A stretch of DNA of 64,000 nucleotides from Syngnathus acus (lineage: Eukaryota > Chordata > Actinopteri > Syngnathiformes > Syngnathidae): assembly GCF_901709675.1 (NCBI RefSeq), contig NC_051088.1, positions 372,001 to 436,000 of the forward strand, given 5' to 3'. Under the pieces are notes generated by a model. That model had not been told where the DNA came from. It searched no databases and was given only the letters and a program-made list of their open reading frames with translations. The position numbers were made by a program, and so were the translations under genes. The number at the start of each line of letters is the position of its first letter. Within the stretch, counting starts at the first letter, position 1. Shown here in pieces: positions 42,029-53,303 of this stretch.

Positions 42029-43390
42029 GCGTGTCGCCAACAGCTTCTACAAAGATGAACTCGATGGACATCGGGCACCACCCATTGTAGACCTTGGGAT
42101 TACTCTGGATAAGAAATATCAATATGGGAAAAAAAACGACTACCTGTAAAATAGTTTTTCCTTGATGCATCTCATGTCAATCGCACATTTCGAACATGAA
42201 GCAATCGCACAGGAACGAGCAGACAGGTTTTTTTTTTTATTTACCAGCGCTATCAGAGCAGTCTTCCTGAGGGCCCTCTGCACGAGTCACATGAGCACGC
42301 ATATTGAACGTTGTCATTTGTTTAGAGTCTAGAGACAACAGAAAAAAAATTTCAACATTGAGCGCAGCCACCACATCGTAAGCCTTCACTGTTGTCTTTT
42401 TTTAATCTACAGTACAGATGTCAAACTAATCATCCCTGTCCATGGTCTTGGAAACATGCAGGTCTTCAAATCAGTGGCCTCCTAACACAAGACTGCTTTG
42501 CAATCTGTATACAAGGAATTATGAACAGTGTCTCAGAAGAGTGGAATTAAGAGTAGACAAAATTGAATTGAGGATTTTTTTTCTTGTAAATCAAGCAAAA
42601 AATAACTGAAAAGTCAGTAACTTTGACAGTACATTAATTAAACCAAACAGGTTCCATTTGGAAGCAATCAAGAGTGAGGGGGAGGACATCCAAAATTTTG
42701 ATTAACCAATATCGAGCTTAATCATTCTGTCATTCAGTCTTGCATCCTGTTTGTCATTTATTTCCTTGGACATCATGTCAAAGGTCTCCAGCTCAGTCAT
42801 GGACACCGTCTGCGTCACATTCTGAACGAGAGTTGAGGCTCCTCAGCCCCGATTGCCAGAAGGGGCTCCACGATGACCTTCAGAAACTCTGAGAAAAAAG
42901 AGAAATAGAAATAAAATACTCACTTAAATTACTGCAGCTATGACCTCTTTTTAAATGACTAATGCCTACAAAAAAAATGCTTACTTTTCCCTGTCATGGG
43001 CGTTTCACACTCTCTTCCTAGCTGTTGGAGAAATGAAGCAAATGTTAGCTGCAAGATTCAAATGAACCATTCTCCAATGATAAACTTTGCCCTGTTTGAA
43101 AAAAAAAATGGCATTCTGTCTGTGCCTTTGAATGTGGTGCAATTTAATTTGGCTGTTGTACATATCCAATCACGTTATTTTAAAATAGGACTGATACAAT
43201 TGCTTGTTCTACAAGTTGTTATCCAAATGATGAAAATGTACAGGGTAAACCGGGGTTTTATTTTGCACTTTGACATCCGCCCCGGTTTCCGGAGTGTGAC
43301 AGTCATGAATGCAAGTTCCATATTGAAGATTGCAATTACGCTTTTTGCATATGCTCGTCAGTAGCTAAGCATACATATATGCTTATATAT
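42029..43390 (+). other. itpr3 intron, nothing recognised
   Basis: Mostly AT-rich, with short homopolymers and several T-rich tracts. No coding exon, RNA gene or repeat family that I can name. Open frames such as that at 42996-43364 have no recognisable domain. Confidence 0.5.
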
Positions 43391-43754
43391 ATCCATCCAT
43401 CCATTTTCTGAACCGCTTAGTCCCCACGGGGGTCGCGGGAGTGCTGGAGCCTATCCCAGCCGTCATCGGGCAGTAGGCGGGGGACACCCTGAACCGGTTG
43501 CCAGCCAATCACAGGGCACACAGAGACAAACAACCATTTGCACTCGCACTCACACCTAGGGACAATTTGGAGTCTTCAATCGGCCTACCAAGCATGTCTT
43601 TGGGATGTGGGAGGAAATCGGAGTGCCCGGAGAAAACCCACGCGGGCCCGGGGAGAACATGCAAACTCCACACAGGGAGGGCCGGAGGTGGAATCGAACC
43701 CGCACCCTCCTAACTGTGAGGCGGACGTGCTACCCAGTGCGTCACCGAGCCGCC
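43391..43754 (-). mobile_element. tRNA-derived SINE, full-length copy
   Basis: Read on the minus strand, the head GGCGGCTCGGTGACGCACTG, GGTAGCACGTCCGCC resembles an A box, and GGGTTCGATTCCACC is a good B box. The body has GTTTGCATGTTCTCCCCGGG and TAGGCCGATTGAAGACTCCA. The tail is GGATGGATGGAT. It is the same family as at 22724. It has no tRNA function. Confidence 0.8.
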
Positions 43755-44380
43755 TTGCTTATATATATATTCAATATATATTGATATTATATATATATTC
43801 AAACCACCAATTACAGATCAATTTCCAAAGTAACGCAAGACAGTTGTGATTACTTCTACGATCAAGAATAAGTAAAAAATCAATCCGTACCTTGTGGAGT
43901 CCGGTCAGTTTTTAATACAGATGCTCCTCCTTTCTCCAGGCTTGGAGTCTGAAAAAGAGGGTAAGGGAAAAAGATGTCTGATTTGATAATTCACCCATTA
44001 ACCGCTATTAATCACATGACACAACACAATTTAAACTTTTGAAGTGATTTGCCTTAGAGTTCCAAGCCCTGTTGAGCGCAAAACAAAGTTAGGTGCACAT
44101 TTTAATGACATCAGAAGATAAAAACCTACCTTTTCACGTGCCACTCCTTGAGCTAAATCTGGAGTCACAAATCACAACATGGGTAAAAAGGGAAATTACA
44201 TCTTTGCCATGCCATCAGAAAATCTCAAATTTGTGATCTATACTTACTGTTTGATCTTGTTTTTGTTTTATAATAGCATGGCGATTTTTGAAAGCGAGCT
44301 GCTGACATCTGCAAAAGCAATGCCATTATTAACAGTAGTTTTGAATTCACATATGAATTGTAAATGCATACGGCTGAACC
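43755..44380 (+). other. itpr3 intron, nothing recognised
   Basis: It begins with AT dinucleotide-rich sequence (TATATATATTC) and continues AT-rich, without gene or named repeat. Confidence 0.5.
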
Positions 44381-44524
44381 CTCCATCCATCCATCCATCC
44401 ATCCATTTTCCGAACCGCTTAGTCCCCACGGGGGTCGCGGGCGTGCTGGAGCCTATCCCAGCCGTCATCGGGCAGTAGGCGGGGGACACCCTGAACCGGT
44501 TGCTAGCCAATCGCAGGGCACATA
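44381..44524 (-). mobile_element. 5'-truncated SINE fragment
   Basis: Only the 3' part of the SINE family remains (CCATCCATCC tail, then CCGAACCGCTTAGTCCCCAC and GGGGGACACCCTGAACCGG). The Pol III head is missing. The insertion is flanked by CATACGGCTGAACC on the left (about 44367) and CATACGGCTGAACC on the right (44522), a 14-bp target duplication. Confidence 0.8.
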
Positions 44525-45084
44525 CGGCTGAACCTCTTGTTAAAAATAGCATTTCTTTTTTAAATGTAGGCAGTTATATGCCTTATATGTACAGTTATAA
44601 ACTTTCAAAAACATTTTATTCACTTGAGATTTTTTTTACTTAAGAAAACCACTACATACACCACATACACAAACTTTTTGGAATTTGAAGCAAATTCACT
44701 TAAGCTACCATCAACGTTTAGCGACCATTAACGTTTGTGTCAGCTCTTCTCTTCACAAAGCAACTAGTCACGTAGCAAAAACGAAGGACTAGCAGGCAAG
44801 CTACAATTTAAGTCCAAGCTTGAAATCGATTGATAATGAAATGGACAAACTTTGCAGGACAAAACAACAGCTCTTACTGAAAAACCTCAAAGGCTCACCT
44901 GATACCAGACTTCTTTTGTGTCTTTTTTCTATTTTGTCTTTAGAAGCAACAGGCTCAAACCCATAGGCCACTTTACTTGCGCTGCACACTTCTTGTTTTT
45001 TTTACGGTGGCGCACAATTTATGCACGTGTCTGCCCCTAGTGTTTCGAACGAAGCAATACAACATTGCAATCCTATCCAATTAC

Positions 45085-45405
45085 AGCTGGTTTAGGGTTC
45101 AATATCTCATATTTGATAGATTTAATTTTGGCATCTATGGAATAACCTAATATAGACTTCTATATCAGGTTACAGAAATAACCACACTTCACAGGGATCA
45201 TTGTTATGTACATTATTTATACAACTTATAGCTGGTTTAGGGTTTAATATGTCATATTTGATGGTGGGGACAAGCGGTATAGAAAATGGATGGATGGATG
45301 GATGGATGGATGGATGGATGGATGGATGGATGGATGGATGGATGGATGGATGGATGGATGGATGATTTAATTTTGGCCTCAGGTTACAGAAATAACCACA
45401 CAGAG
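45085..45405 (+). repeat. Local duplication, second copy split by a (GGAT)n insertion
   Basis: GCTGGTTTAGGGTTCAATAT, a CATATTTGATAGATTTAATT part and CAGGTTACAGAAATAACCAC occur at 45085-45190 and again at 45230-45400. In the second copy the TTTGAT/ATTTAA junction is split by 45263-45364, which is GGTGGGGACAAGCGGTATAG followed by about 75 bp of GGAT repeats, the tail of the SINE/LINE families in this window. The first copy shows the sequence before insertion, apart from AG. Confidence 0.75.
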
Positions 45406-45610
45406 GCTCTTCAGCGGGCTATTTGCGGTTAACGGTACAGGTTGATCCCTCTCGAGGTAGACAGGTTTCAAGCGATCAATGGATACCCAGTTACTGCAGA
45501 CGTCCATGTCAAGGCCGCTTTCTCCACTCACTTCTGAACTACGTAAGGGCCATGGTATGGTCTCGTGAGCGGTGGTCTGTGGGTGTCGATCCTTACAGAA
45601 ACATGCGTAC
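45406..45610 (-). pseudogene. Possible gypsy-type integrase C-terminal remnant
   Basis: The minus strand reads TTAHETIPWPLRSSEV, then NWVSIDRLKPVYLERDQ. Motifs of the type VSIDRLKPAYL end the integrase of many gypsy-group retrotransposons. Nothing else of the element remains. The match is short and uncertain. Confidence 0.3.
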
Positions 45611-45626
45611 ATGATTGCAATACAGG

Positions 45627-45876
45627 GCGGTTGGGCACTCCGGTTTCCTCCCACCTGGTAGGCCGATTGAGCACTCCAAATTGTCCCTAGTTGTAAGTGG
45701 GAGTGCGAATGGTTGTTCGTCTCTGTGTGCCCTGCGATTGGCTGGTAACCAGTTCAGGGTAATTTCCGCCGACTGCCCAATGACTGCTGGGGTAGGCTCC
45801 AGCACGCCCGCGACCCCCGTAGGGACGAGTGGTACAGATAATGAATGGATGGATGATATTTGATCTATTTCTGTTG
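45627..45876 (+). mobile_element. 5'-truncated SINE fragment
   Basis: This shares the body of the SINE family (AGGCCGATTGAGCACTCCAA, CTGTGTGCCCTGCGATTGGC, GGTAGGCTCCAGCACGCCC) and has a GAATGGATGGATG tail. The tRNA-like head is missing. It lies about 70 bp upstream of exon B. Confidence 0.75.
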
Positions 45877-45945
45877 TTTTGTTACAGCTGCAGCTGTTGT
45901 GAAGCACTATGTAAATGAAGTTGTTGTATTGTATTTTTTTTCCAG

Positions 45946-46118
45946 GAGTACATCGCCAAGCAGTTTGGCCTGATGCAGGGTCAGATCGGCTATGACATCC
46001 TGGCAGAGGACACAATCACCGCACTATTACATAACAACCGCAAGCTGCTGGAGAAGCATATCACCAAGACCGAAGTGGAGACCTTTGTTAACCTAGTCCG
46101 AAAGAACCGTGAGCCCCG
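45946..46118 (+). CDS. itpr3: itpr3 exon B: RIH-type helical region
   Basis: 173 bp, entering in phase 0 after TTTTTCCAG and leaving with two bases of an arginine codon before GTAGGC. The protein begins [20 protein letters not shown] and continues [46 protein letters not shown] and GYDILAEDT match the type 3 receptor better than type 1. It joins exon A without loss or gain (YRKNQ/EYIAK). This stretch follows the IP3 contacts and forms the armadillo-like helices linking the ligand core to the rest of the cytosolic domain. The intron after it is only 68 bp. Confidence 0.96.
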
Positions 46119-46186
46119 GTAGGCATGCCATCGCAGCACAGCAGTTAGTGTGAGAGAGAGCGTAATTGCACTTATTCTGTCTACAG

Positions 46187-46306
46187 TTTTTTGGACTACC
46201 TATCGGACTTGTGTGTCTCCAACAACGTGGCCATCCCCGTCACTCAGGAACTCATCTGCAAGTGTGTGCTTGAACCCAAAAACCAGGACATCCTCATCAA
46301 GACAGA
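46187..46306 (+). CDS. itpr3: itpr3 exon C
   Basis: 120 bp, starting after TCTACAG with the third base of the arginine codon and ending with GA before GTGAGC. It encodes [20 protein letters not shown] then [39 protein letters not shown] is characteristic of type 3 receptors. Phases agree with exon B and exon D. It continues the helical region behind the IP3-binding core, and all conserved blocks are present. The following intron is 12.6 kb of transposons. Confidence 0.96.
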
Positions 46307-46528
46307 GTGAGCGTGGTGGGATGTGGGTAATGGCGCATGCATACTGATAATCACACTGGATTTGATTATTTTTCCTGCCTTTCATTCCAAGTTAGCGAAG
46401 GCCAGACTATTGTCATATTATCAAGATTATCAAGAGCATTTATCCTTTTTGGTGGGGTGTGCTAACACTAGAAAGCCCAGAACATTGTAACAAGACAATT
46501 AGATTCGCAATTAAAGCCACTGAGTGGC

Positions 46529-47336
46529 TGTCAGGTCTAAGTACCATCAGACATTAAACCACACGCTGGAAGGAAGAGGAGAAGACAACCAGAACAGGTT
46601 TACTCGCGAGGAGAACGATAGAGAAAGGAACCTCAGTTAAAATCTCCATCAATTCTGAGTCCTTACTCCACGTGCTCCTCTTTTTAATGTTTTGGTTGCC
46701 CTGGTTACAGAGGCGTTGCTACACTAAAGGGAGGGGAGATTGTGGCTGTAGCAACGCTGATTAGCTAAGGAATGTAATGTGGTGTGAATTAGCACTTCAT
46801 TGTCGGCCCGTGACCCCCGCAGAGTTTGTCCTCTTTCCTCAACCAGCTGTCTTCCCCCATGGTTGGCTGACTCGTCCTCGACTGTGATCAGATAACTTGA
46901 ATCACGTTGATTGCCGCTTTCCTGTGGAACAATGCAACTAAACCTTTGCTAACTTTATCTACTTGGCAAATTAACACAATAATAATGAGTAACTTGTCCT
47001 AAACACTTCAACACACATTAAGTAAATGTGAGGTAACTGGTATGCAGTTCCTTAAACAAACATTGAGTAAATATGGGATAACTTGTATGCAACTACTTCA
47101 AACTGTATATAACACTTAACAAAGAAAAACAGTTCTGATCAACAACAATCTATGAACCAAACCTACAGTTAACTAAAAGGAATGAAGTTTCTTTGAACCA
47201 AATAAGAACATTTCGCCTATGCAAATAAGCTCTGCTCATTGTTAGTGAAGGCCTCTTACAGGAACAAAAACACACAGACAACATAAGGACAGGAAGGATA
47301 CATATGGCTGACAGGGATCAAAAGACATCCCTGTCA
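46529..47336 (-). repeat. Possible retroviral-type solo LTR
   Basis: On the minus strand the segment starts TGACAGGGATGTC and ends GACCTGACA. It has a CATTAAAAAGAGG promoter-like box near 46690, followed by GGAGCACGTGGAG and a TTCTCTATCG region. Near its start TGACAGGGAT and ATCCCTGTCA form a 10-bp inverted repeat (47309-47336). No target duplication or internal gene was found. Confidence 0.35.
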
Positions 47337-49164
47337 CTAAAGAGGAAGAACCTAGATAAAAGGAAAGTCATAAACTTGTAAAGACAAGGCCTCCAGGTCT
47401 GGCAGGCCAAGGCTTCACTTAAATTATTCCAACAGTGGCAAATATTTCTCATTGTGGGTGAAGGTAGCAAAATGCTAACCTGACAAAATTAGATACATGA
47501 ATCACTCAACTTCATTATCCACAGTATAAATCTGGGACTGCTTCACTGTTATCTGTTCCAGAAAAGAGGGGCAATTGCATACAACACTAAATGGGTGATG
47601 TGGCAACTTGTGCAGCAGAAATCCTAATCACTGACACAACCTGATAAAGGGAGGACTCAGGCTCAGAGATAGATTGCCGTCAAGGCAGCAATTTATTAAA
47701 TAAAGTATAAAGCAAAACACCTCAAACTAAGGGAAAAACAACGGGGCTGCAAAAGTTCAAACAAAAGGTGCTTCAAAAGAGGGAGTTCTTGGCAAAGTGC
47801 AAACAAACAATGAGAAAAAAGTAACAACAAAAAGGTTCTCACTGTGAGGTGAAGTGAATGCTAGGCTAGGCTAGGCTACGAGAGCTATGGACACTTCAGT
47901 GCACACGAGGAAAACACTTTGGCACAAGATAGCGGAGATACACAATTTAGGGAGCGCGCTATCTGCGCCTCACGGCAAAAGCCACACCTGTTATCCAATT
48001 TACTCACTGCGTGCTCGTTTGATTTCTTCAGATTTAGGAAAATGCTAAGACACTGAAGCAGAAATTAGACTTACACAGGTTGGTTGAGTTCAATCACAAT
48101 TCTTGTTAAGAAAGCTCTGTTTTCAGGAAAGTACAATACAGCGCTGGGCCTTTCAAGAGCAGAAAGTCTCCATTCAGAAAAGGCAACGTTCAAGGTTCTT
48201 TGGTCAGCCTATATTCAGTTGCACATGCCGGTGTAGGCCGAGTTTGATGGGTGATGAGTCTTTGGGGTGGGGCAAGTTCGCAGTAGAGTTTGATTCCATG
48301 GGAGTGGGTGCTGGTTATGGGCGATTCAGTGTGTGTGTGGGGGGGCTGTTGTCTTCCATCTTGTCTTTCGGCCTTGGCGATCATCTTTGGCCGAGTCCTT
48401 GGCTGTCTCCCTCTGGCACCTGCTGGTTTTATCTCCAAGTGACCTTCCTGTAAACATTCTGCTCCATTCTTACACTGTCGCACCTCATCCATTCGTCATT
48501 CTTTCAATTTTGTCATTTTGTACGGAATTATGTGAGCTTTTGGCTGTGACATCATCGATTTATTAATGTTCCCTGACTATGCAAAGTTTGTTCTTTTGAT
48601 ACTCCATGTCTTTGCTTACATCATTACATTCTTAGTTTAATCATGCTTCCAACCGTATCTTTTCTTTGTTAGGCAAAATATTTCCCTCTGTGCAGAGCGT
48701 TCAGTAGTAATCGAAAAGCTGGCGTCTCGCATTTAGGCGACATATGACGTTTAGTCAAAACACAAGATATAATCAAGTACTGAACGGTCAAGACGACTCT
48801 GGCCGTGTCCATGATTTAGAGAAAAAACATCAGGCATGCATTACACAGTTCCTTAAGGGTCATTAAGCTATTCAGGCAATATATCAAAAAACATTTGTTA
48901 TTTCAAAGTGCTCAAAAATATATATCAGATCATAAAGTTATAAAAACCTTTGTCATTACCACCTATCAAAAATGTCTAGTTATGTCTTCTTTATTGATTT
49001 GGTGTGTAAGTATAATTATATGCTTAAAATGTTTCTTTTATTGATTTAAAATGTGAATATACTTTTCTGTTTATGTACTTTATTCAATGAGGTTTGAGCA
49101 TATCTGTTTTTGTAGCTAGGCAGGACTTTTTGTATTTCGACCCCATTCCTTCAAGAACCCTGGT
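47337..49164 (+). other. itpr3 intron with a possible LTR remnant
   Basis: Near 47640-47720 the minus strand has TTTATTTAATAAATTGCTGC and CTTGACGGCAATC, an LTR-3'-end-like signal that may belong to a remnant extending to about 48000. A short GCTAGGCTAGGCTAG triplication is at about 47862. The remainder shows no gene or named repeat. Confidence 0.4.
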
Positions 49165-49365
49165 TCAACCCAGAACTCCATAAACTTAACAACTTCGACA
49201 GCTAGAACGATTATGCAAGAAAACCGGCCTCACAGTCCATGCCCTTGCTTACAAAGACCTCATGCACCATTATAAATCAGCCTTTAACAAAGCCCGCTCA
49301 TATTATTACTCTGGCATCATCCACTCTGGTTCTTCAAACCCACATTCCCTGTTTTCGACCATAAA
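49165..49365 (+). pseudogene. LINE ORF2 linker fragment
   Basis: The plus strand, with frame changes, reads PWFNPELHKLN, LTVHALAYKDLMHHYKSAFN and KARSYYYSGIIHSGSSN, the linker between endonuclease and reverse transcriptase of L2/Rex1-type LINEs. It stops at ATAAATG, where the reversed Helentron-like element begins. Confidence 0.6.
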
Positions 49366-49867
49366 TGAAATTTTGGAGAATTTGGTTGAATTTCAAATTT
49401 GAAAGTTTGGAATTTTTGGTAGGTGAGAAGTTGTGGAATAGGTAGGCAAAAGATGAGCAGTTGAAAGTTGGAATGGGTTGAATCGGTTGAAAAATGTAGA
49501 AATTAGAGGTGAAAAACGAAATTATTTGAAATTTTGTCGAAATTTTAAACGTGAAAACGTGAAATTTTTTAATTTGGCAATTTTGGGAATGTCGAGAATC
49601 TTTCCGAATGTGATTCGAATGTGCTGAATGATGTGAATTTCAAATTGGAATGACGTAAATTTGAAATGTCGAATGAGCCATTAAGAATGAATGGGGAAAG
49701 ATTTGCCGTAAACTTGCGAATTTTGCGAAAACGGAAAATTTTCGGAAAGAGAAAAATGGAAGCGCTCATCTCGTGACTATTTGGAATACGTCAAAAGTGG
49801 AATGGAGTGAATCGGATGAATTATGTGGAAGAAGAAGCGGGACAAAAAAGTGACGGGAATAAAATAT
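49366..49867 (-). mobile_element. Helentron/HINE-like element, dispersed reversed copy
   Basis: On the minus strand it has the 5' block of the long subfamily (from GTGACTTTTTT-type start near 49855 to about 49510) and about one core unit, ending near 49366. The hairpin head and the 3' block are missing. It lies between a LINE fragment and the tail of the second L2-type LINE, about 37 kb from the array, so the family moved as single elements too. Confidence 0.65.
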
Positions 49868-49869
49868 AA

Positions 49870-52268
49870 TAAGATTCAAGATTCAAGAGTTTTTTATTCG
49901 CCATGTTTGAGCGTGCCAAACAAGGAATTTGACTTCGGTAAATCACACCCTCTGCTCAACATTTAGGTGACTAACACTCAGGACATGTGAAAAATGGCAA
50001 ATATTCTCAAACATCCCCTGATCTTAAACTCCCAAAAGGGCAAGGAAAAACTCAAAACTCCAGCTAGGGGAAATGAGAAACCTTGAGAAGAGACCACAGA
50101 TGGGAAGGTCTCTTATCCAGGATGACCAGGCTGCAATGGATGCAGAGAGGACACATAGTACAAACAGTGTAGACAAATTCAAAAAAGGTGTGGAGAGCAG
50201 GATGTTATTGCACAGTAATGACTCTGAGACTCTAAGAGTGGTGTGAGTTCATCAGAGCAACAGCCTGGGGGAAGAAGCTGTCTCTGTGTCTGCTGGTTTT
50301 GGCGTACCGAGCTCTATAACGCCGTCCAGAGGGGAGTAGTTCAAACAGACTGCAACCAGGGTGAGAAGGGTCTGTAGAGATGTTCCTTGCACGTTTCCTG
50401 GTCCTGGACAGGTACAAGTCTTGGATAGATGGGAGGTTGATTCCAATGATCTTTTCTGCAGTCCTGATTGTCCGTTGCAGTCTGTGCTTGTCTTGTTTGG
50501 AGGCCGATCCAAACCAGACAGTGATGGAGGTGCAGAGGACAGACTGGATGATGGCAGTGTAGAAGGTCTTCAGAAGCTCTCGCGGCAGGTTGAACTTCTT
50601 GAGCTGTCTCAGGAAGTACAGCCTCTGCTGGGCCTTCTTCCGGACAGAGTCTATGTGGCCGGTCCATTTCAGGTCCTGAGAGATTGTGGTTCCCAGGAAC
50701 TTGAAGGTGTCTGTGGAGAGAATAGTATTACTGCGGATAGTGAGGGGTAAAAGTGGTGAAGGGTCACGCCTGAAGTCCACTGTCATCTCCACGGTCTTGA
50801 GCGGGTTCAGCTCCAGGCTGTTTTGGCTGCACCAGTGGACCAGCCGCTCCACCTCCTGTCTGTACGCAGTCTCATCACCGTCCTGGATCAGTCCGATGAG
50901 AGTGGTGTCGTCTGCATACTTCAGGAGCTTCACAGGAGAGTCACCTGAGGAGAAATCGTTGGTGTAGAGAGAGAAGAGCAGTGGGGAGAGGACGCACCCC
51001 TGAGGGGCTCCAGTATTGGTGGTCCGGGTGTCAGATATGATGCCCCCCAGCCTCACACGCTGTCTCCTGTTGGTCAGGAAGCTGGTGATCCACTGACCGG
51101 TGGAGGCAAGCACCGCAAGCTGGATGAGCTTGTGTTGGAGGATGTCAGGAGCGATGGTGTTGAACGCCGAGCTGAAGTCCACGAACAGAATCCTGGCGTA
51201 CGTTCCTGGGGTGTCCAGGTGGTGCAGGATGTAGTGCAGTCCCATGTTGACCGCATCATCCACTGACCTGTTTGCCCGGTAGGCAAAGTGGAGGGGGTGA
51301 CATCCTTCAGGTGGTTCAGCACTAACCTCTCGAAAGATTTCATGACCACAGATGTCAGTGCGACAGGTCTATAGTCATTCAAACCTGTGATGGCGGGCTT
51401 CTTGGCCACTGGAACGATGGTGGAGCTCTTGAAGCACGAGGGCACCTCACACAGCTCCAGAGAACGGTTGAAGATCCGTGCAAAGGTGGGCGCCAGCTGC
51501 TCAGCGCAGATTTTCAAGCAGGAAGGTGACACGCCGTCTGGGCCCGGTGCCTTCCTGGTCTTTTGTCTCCGGAACATCTGGCGCACTTCCTCCTCGCGGA
51601 TCTGGAGTGCGGGCACGGCCTCTGCAAGAGAGAGAGTGGGTGACAACGTTGATAGAGGTGTGGACAGAGCAGTTGTGGGGAGAGGTGAGTATGTAGATTG
51701 TGCTGCAGGAAGTCCCGTTGTGTGGGAGGACCGATCAAACCTGCAGTAGAACCTGTTTAGCTGGTTAGCAAGCCTTGGGCTCTCCACAGGACGGGGGGTT
51801 CGTTTCTTGAAGCCCGTGATGCTCTGCAGACCTTTCCACACTGTTGCGGGATCAGGATTGGCAGGTGTCTCTTCAGGCTCTCCCCGTAACAACTCCTGGC
51901 TTTCCTGACCTCTCGGTTCAGTGTGTTTCTGGTCTGCTTGAACAGGTCGCGCTTGCCGCTCCTGTAGGCCTCCTCCTTGACTTTGCGCAGCCTCCTGAGG
52001 TTCGGTGTAAACCAAGGTTTGTCGTTGTTGTACGTGCAGAAGGTCTTAGTCTGCACACACAGATCCTCACAAAAACTGATGTATGACGTGACAGTGTCAG
52101 TGAGTTCATGCAGGTCTGAAGTTGCAGCTTCGAAAACTCCCCAATCGGTGCAGTCAAAGCAGGCTTGGAGGTCCTGCCTTGACTCCACTGTCCACTTCCT
52201 CACAGTCCTCACCACAGGCTTAGAAGTTTTTAGTTTCTGCCTGTAGGCCGGGATCAGATGAACTAGAC
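49870..52268 (-). mobile_element. L2/CR1-group LINE, copy 2, 5'-cut by a hAT element
   Basis: The 3' end has the same AAGATTC-repeat tail as copy 1 and a 160-bp foreign insertion at 50003-50162. ORF2 parts: reverse transcriptase at 50232-51263 (FVDFSSAFNTI, GAPQGCVLSPLLF, LLKYADDTTLIGLI, LFELLPSGRRYRAR, RDSFFPQAV), a frameshifted front at 51074-52015 (KAPGPDGVSPSCLK), and the linker at 51757-52266. A deletion near 51298 removes the HLKEVTGPLLDPL-equivalent bases and shifts the frame. The endonuclease is absent: the sequence stops at the hAT end at 52269. Confidence 0.8.
50003..50162 (+). repeat. Foreign insertion in the L2-type 3' UTR
   Basis: This 160-bp segment (CATCCCCTGATCTTAAACTC, AAACCTTGAGAAGAGACCAC, CCAGGCTGCAATGGATGCAG) is missing in copy 1 at about 27893. 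It is nearly the same as part of the repeat at 56625-56780, so it is a partial copy of that family. Confidence 0.75.
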
Positions 52269-53303
52269 CAGGGGTGGGCAAACTTTTTGACTCGCGGGCC
52301 GAACTGGGTTCTAAATTTGGACCGGAGGGCCGAACCAGGAGCAGATGGACGTAGTGTTTGTGTGAAGTAATATAAGCGACCTGTAAAGGTCATTGCATAA
52401 AAGATTTTGGCCTTTAGTAGGTAGTAAAGCATGGATATTCCAAACAAGTTTTTTGAAAACAAATGCATTTATTAACAGCATTAAAAAAAAAAAAAAATTC
52501 ACTAAAAAACTGCTATCAGTGATTCTCATAAAATACGACACTGTTATTATGAATAACAGTCTCCATCACTTCAGTGCCTGCAGGTCAGATTAATGAAAGA
52601 TGTTTATCTTATGAGATCACATCAAACGGCAAACATTCTGACCAAATATATCATCTTGAAGTATCGGTGAAAGCATACATCCAAATAAAGTAATCAAAAC
52701 GGCAACACGGTGAGGGGTATCTGAAAATCAGAGCAGAGTTTTAACTCACAAACACCTGGTAACAGAGGTGAGGGAACGGGAAACACTTCCTTAAAGTAAG
52801 CCTTAAGAACTTTACAGGTTAAGATTAGTCGCAAACAGGTGGTGCATCAATGTCCTTGAGCATCCTGCATTGTTTGAAAATGAGACTGGTCGCTAGTTTC
52901 AATCCCTGCTATGTGTACAAATCATATTCAAAATACATTTTTTTACAACAAACTTGAGAGCCTCCCCTTCATTTTCAGTGGGAACAGTGTTGTTGGTCTC
53001 CCTTTTTTGCTAGTGCGTCATAGTCTGGAGTAAAATTTGTTGTGGCAATTCTTAGGAGAGATCCGAGGTGTTGGTCCGTTTACCTCGATATGTGACGGGT
53101 TGATGTTGATGTGGCTGAACGTCACGTCGCGTACGTCGAGCCAAATTGGCCACTCTTTTTTAAACACTGTCCACCTTGCTTTTCCTTGGGCGACTCATTT
53201 TAATAGAAGGATTCCAGGGGAAGGTTTGTGGGTGGCTTTAGTGTAAAACTGTATCTGAAAGCTCAGCGCGCGAATTACAAGAATGCTGTCGTCACAGCCC
53301 ACG
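52269..53303 (-). mobile_element. hAT element fragment, same family as 20864-22156
   Basis: It starts CAGGGGTGGGCAAACTTTTT next to the LINE at 52268. Its sequence follows the family at 20864-22156 in reverse, with landmarks such as GTAAAGCATGGATATTC, AAACACTTCCTTAAAGTAAG and the CTCAGCGCGCGAATTACAAG end. The far terminal region is missing (truncated near 53303), so no target duplication can be read. It has no intact transposase. Confidence 0.75.
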
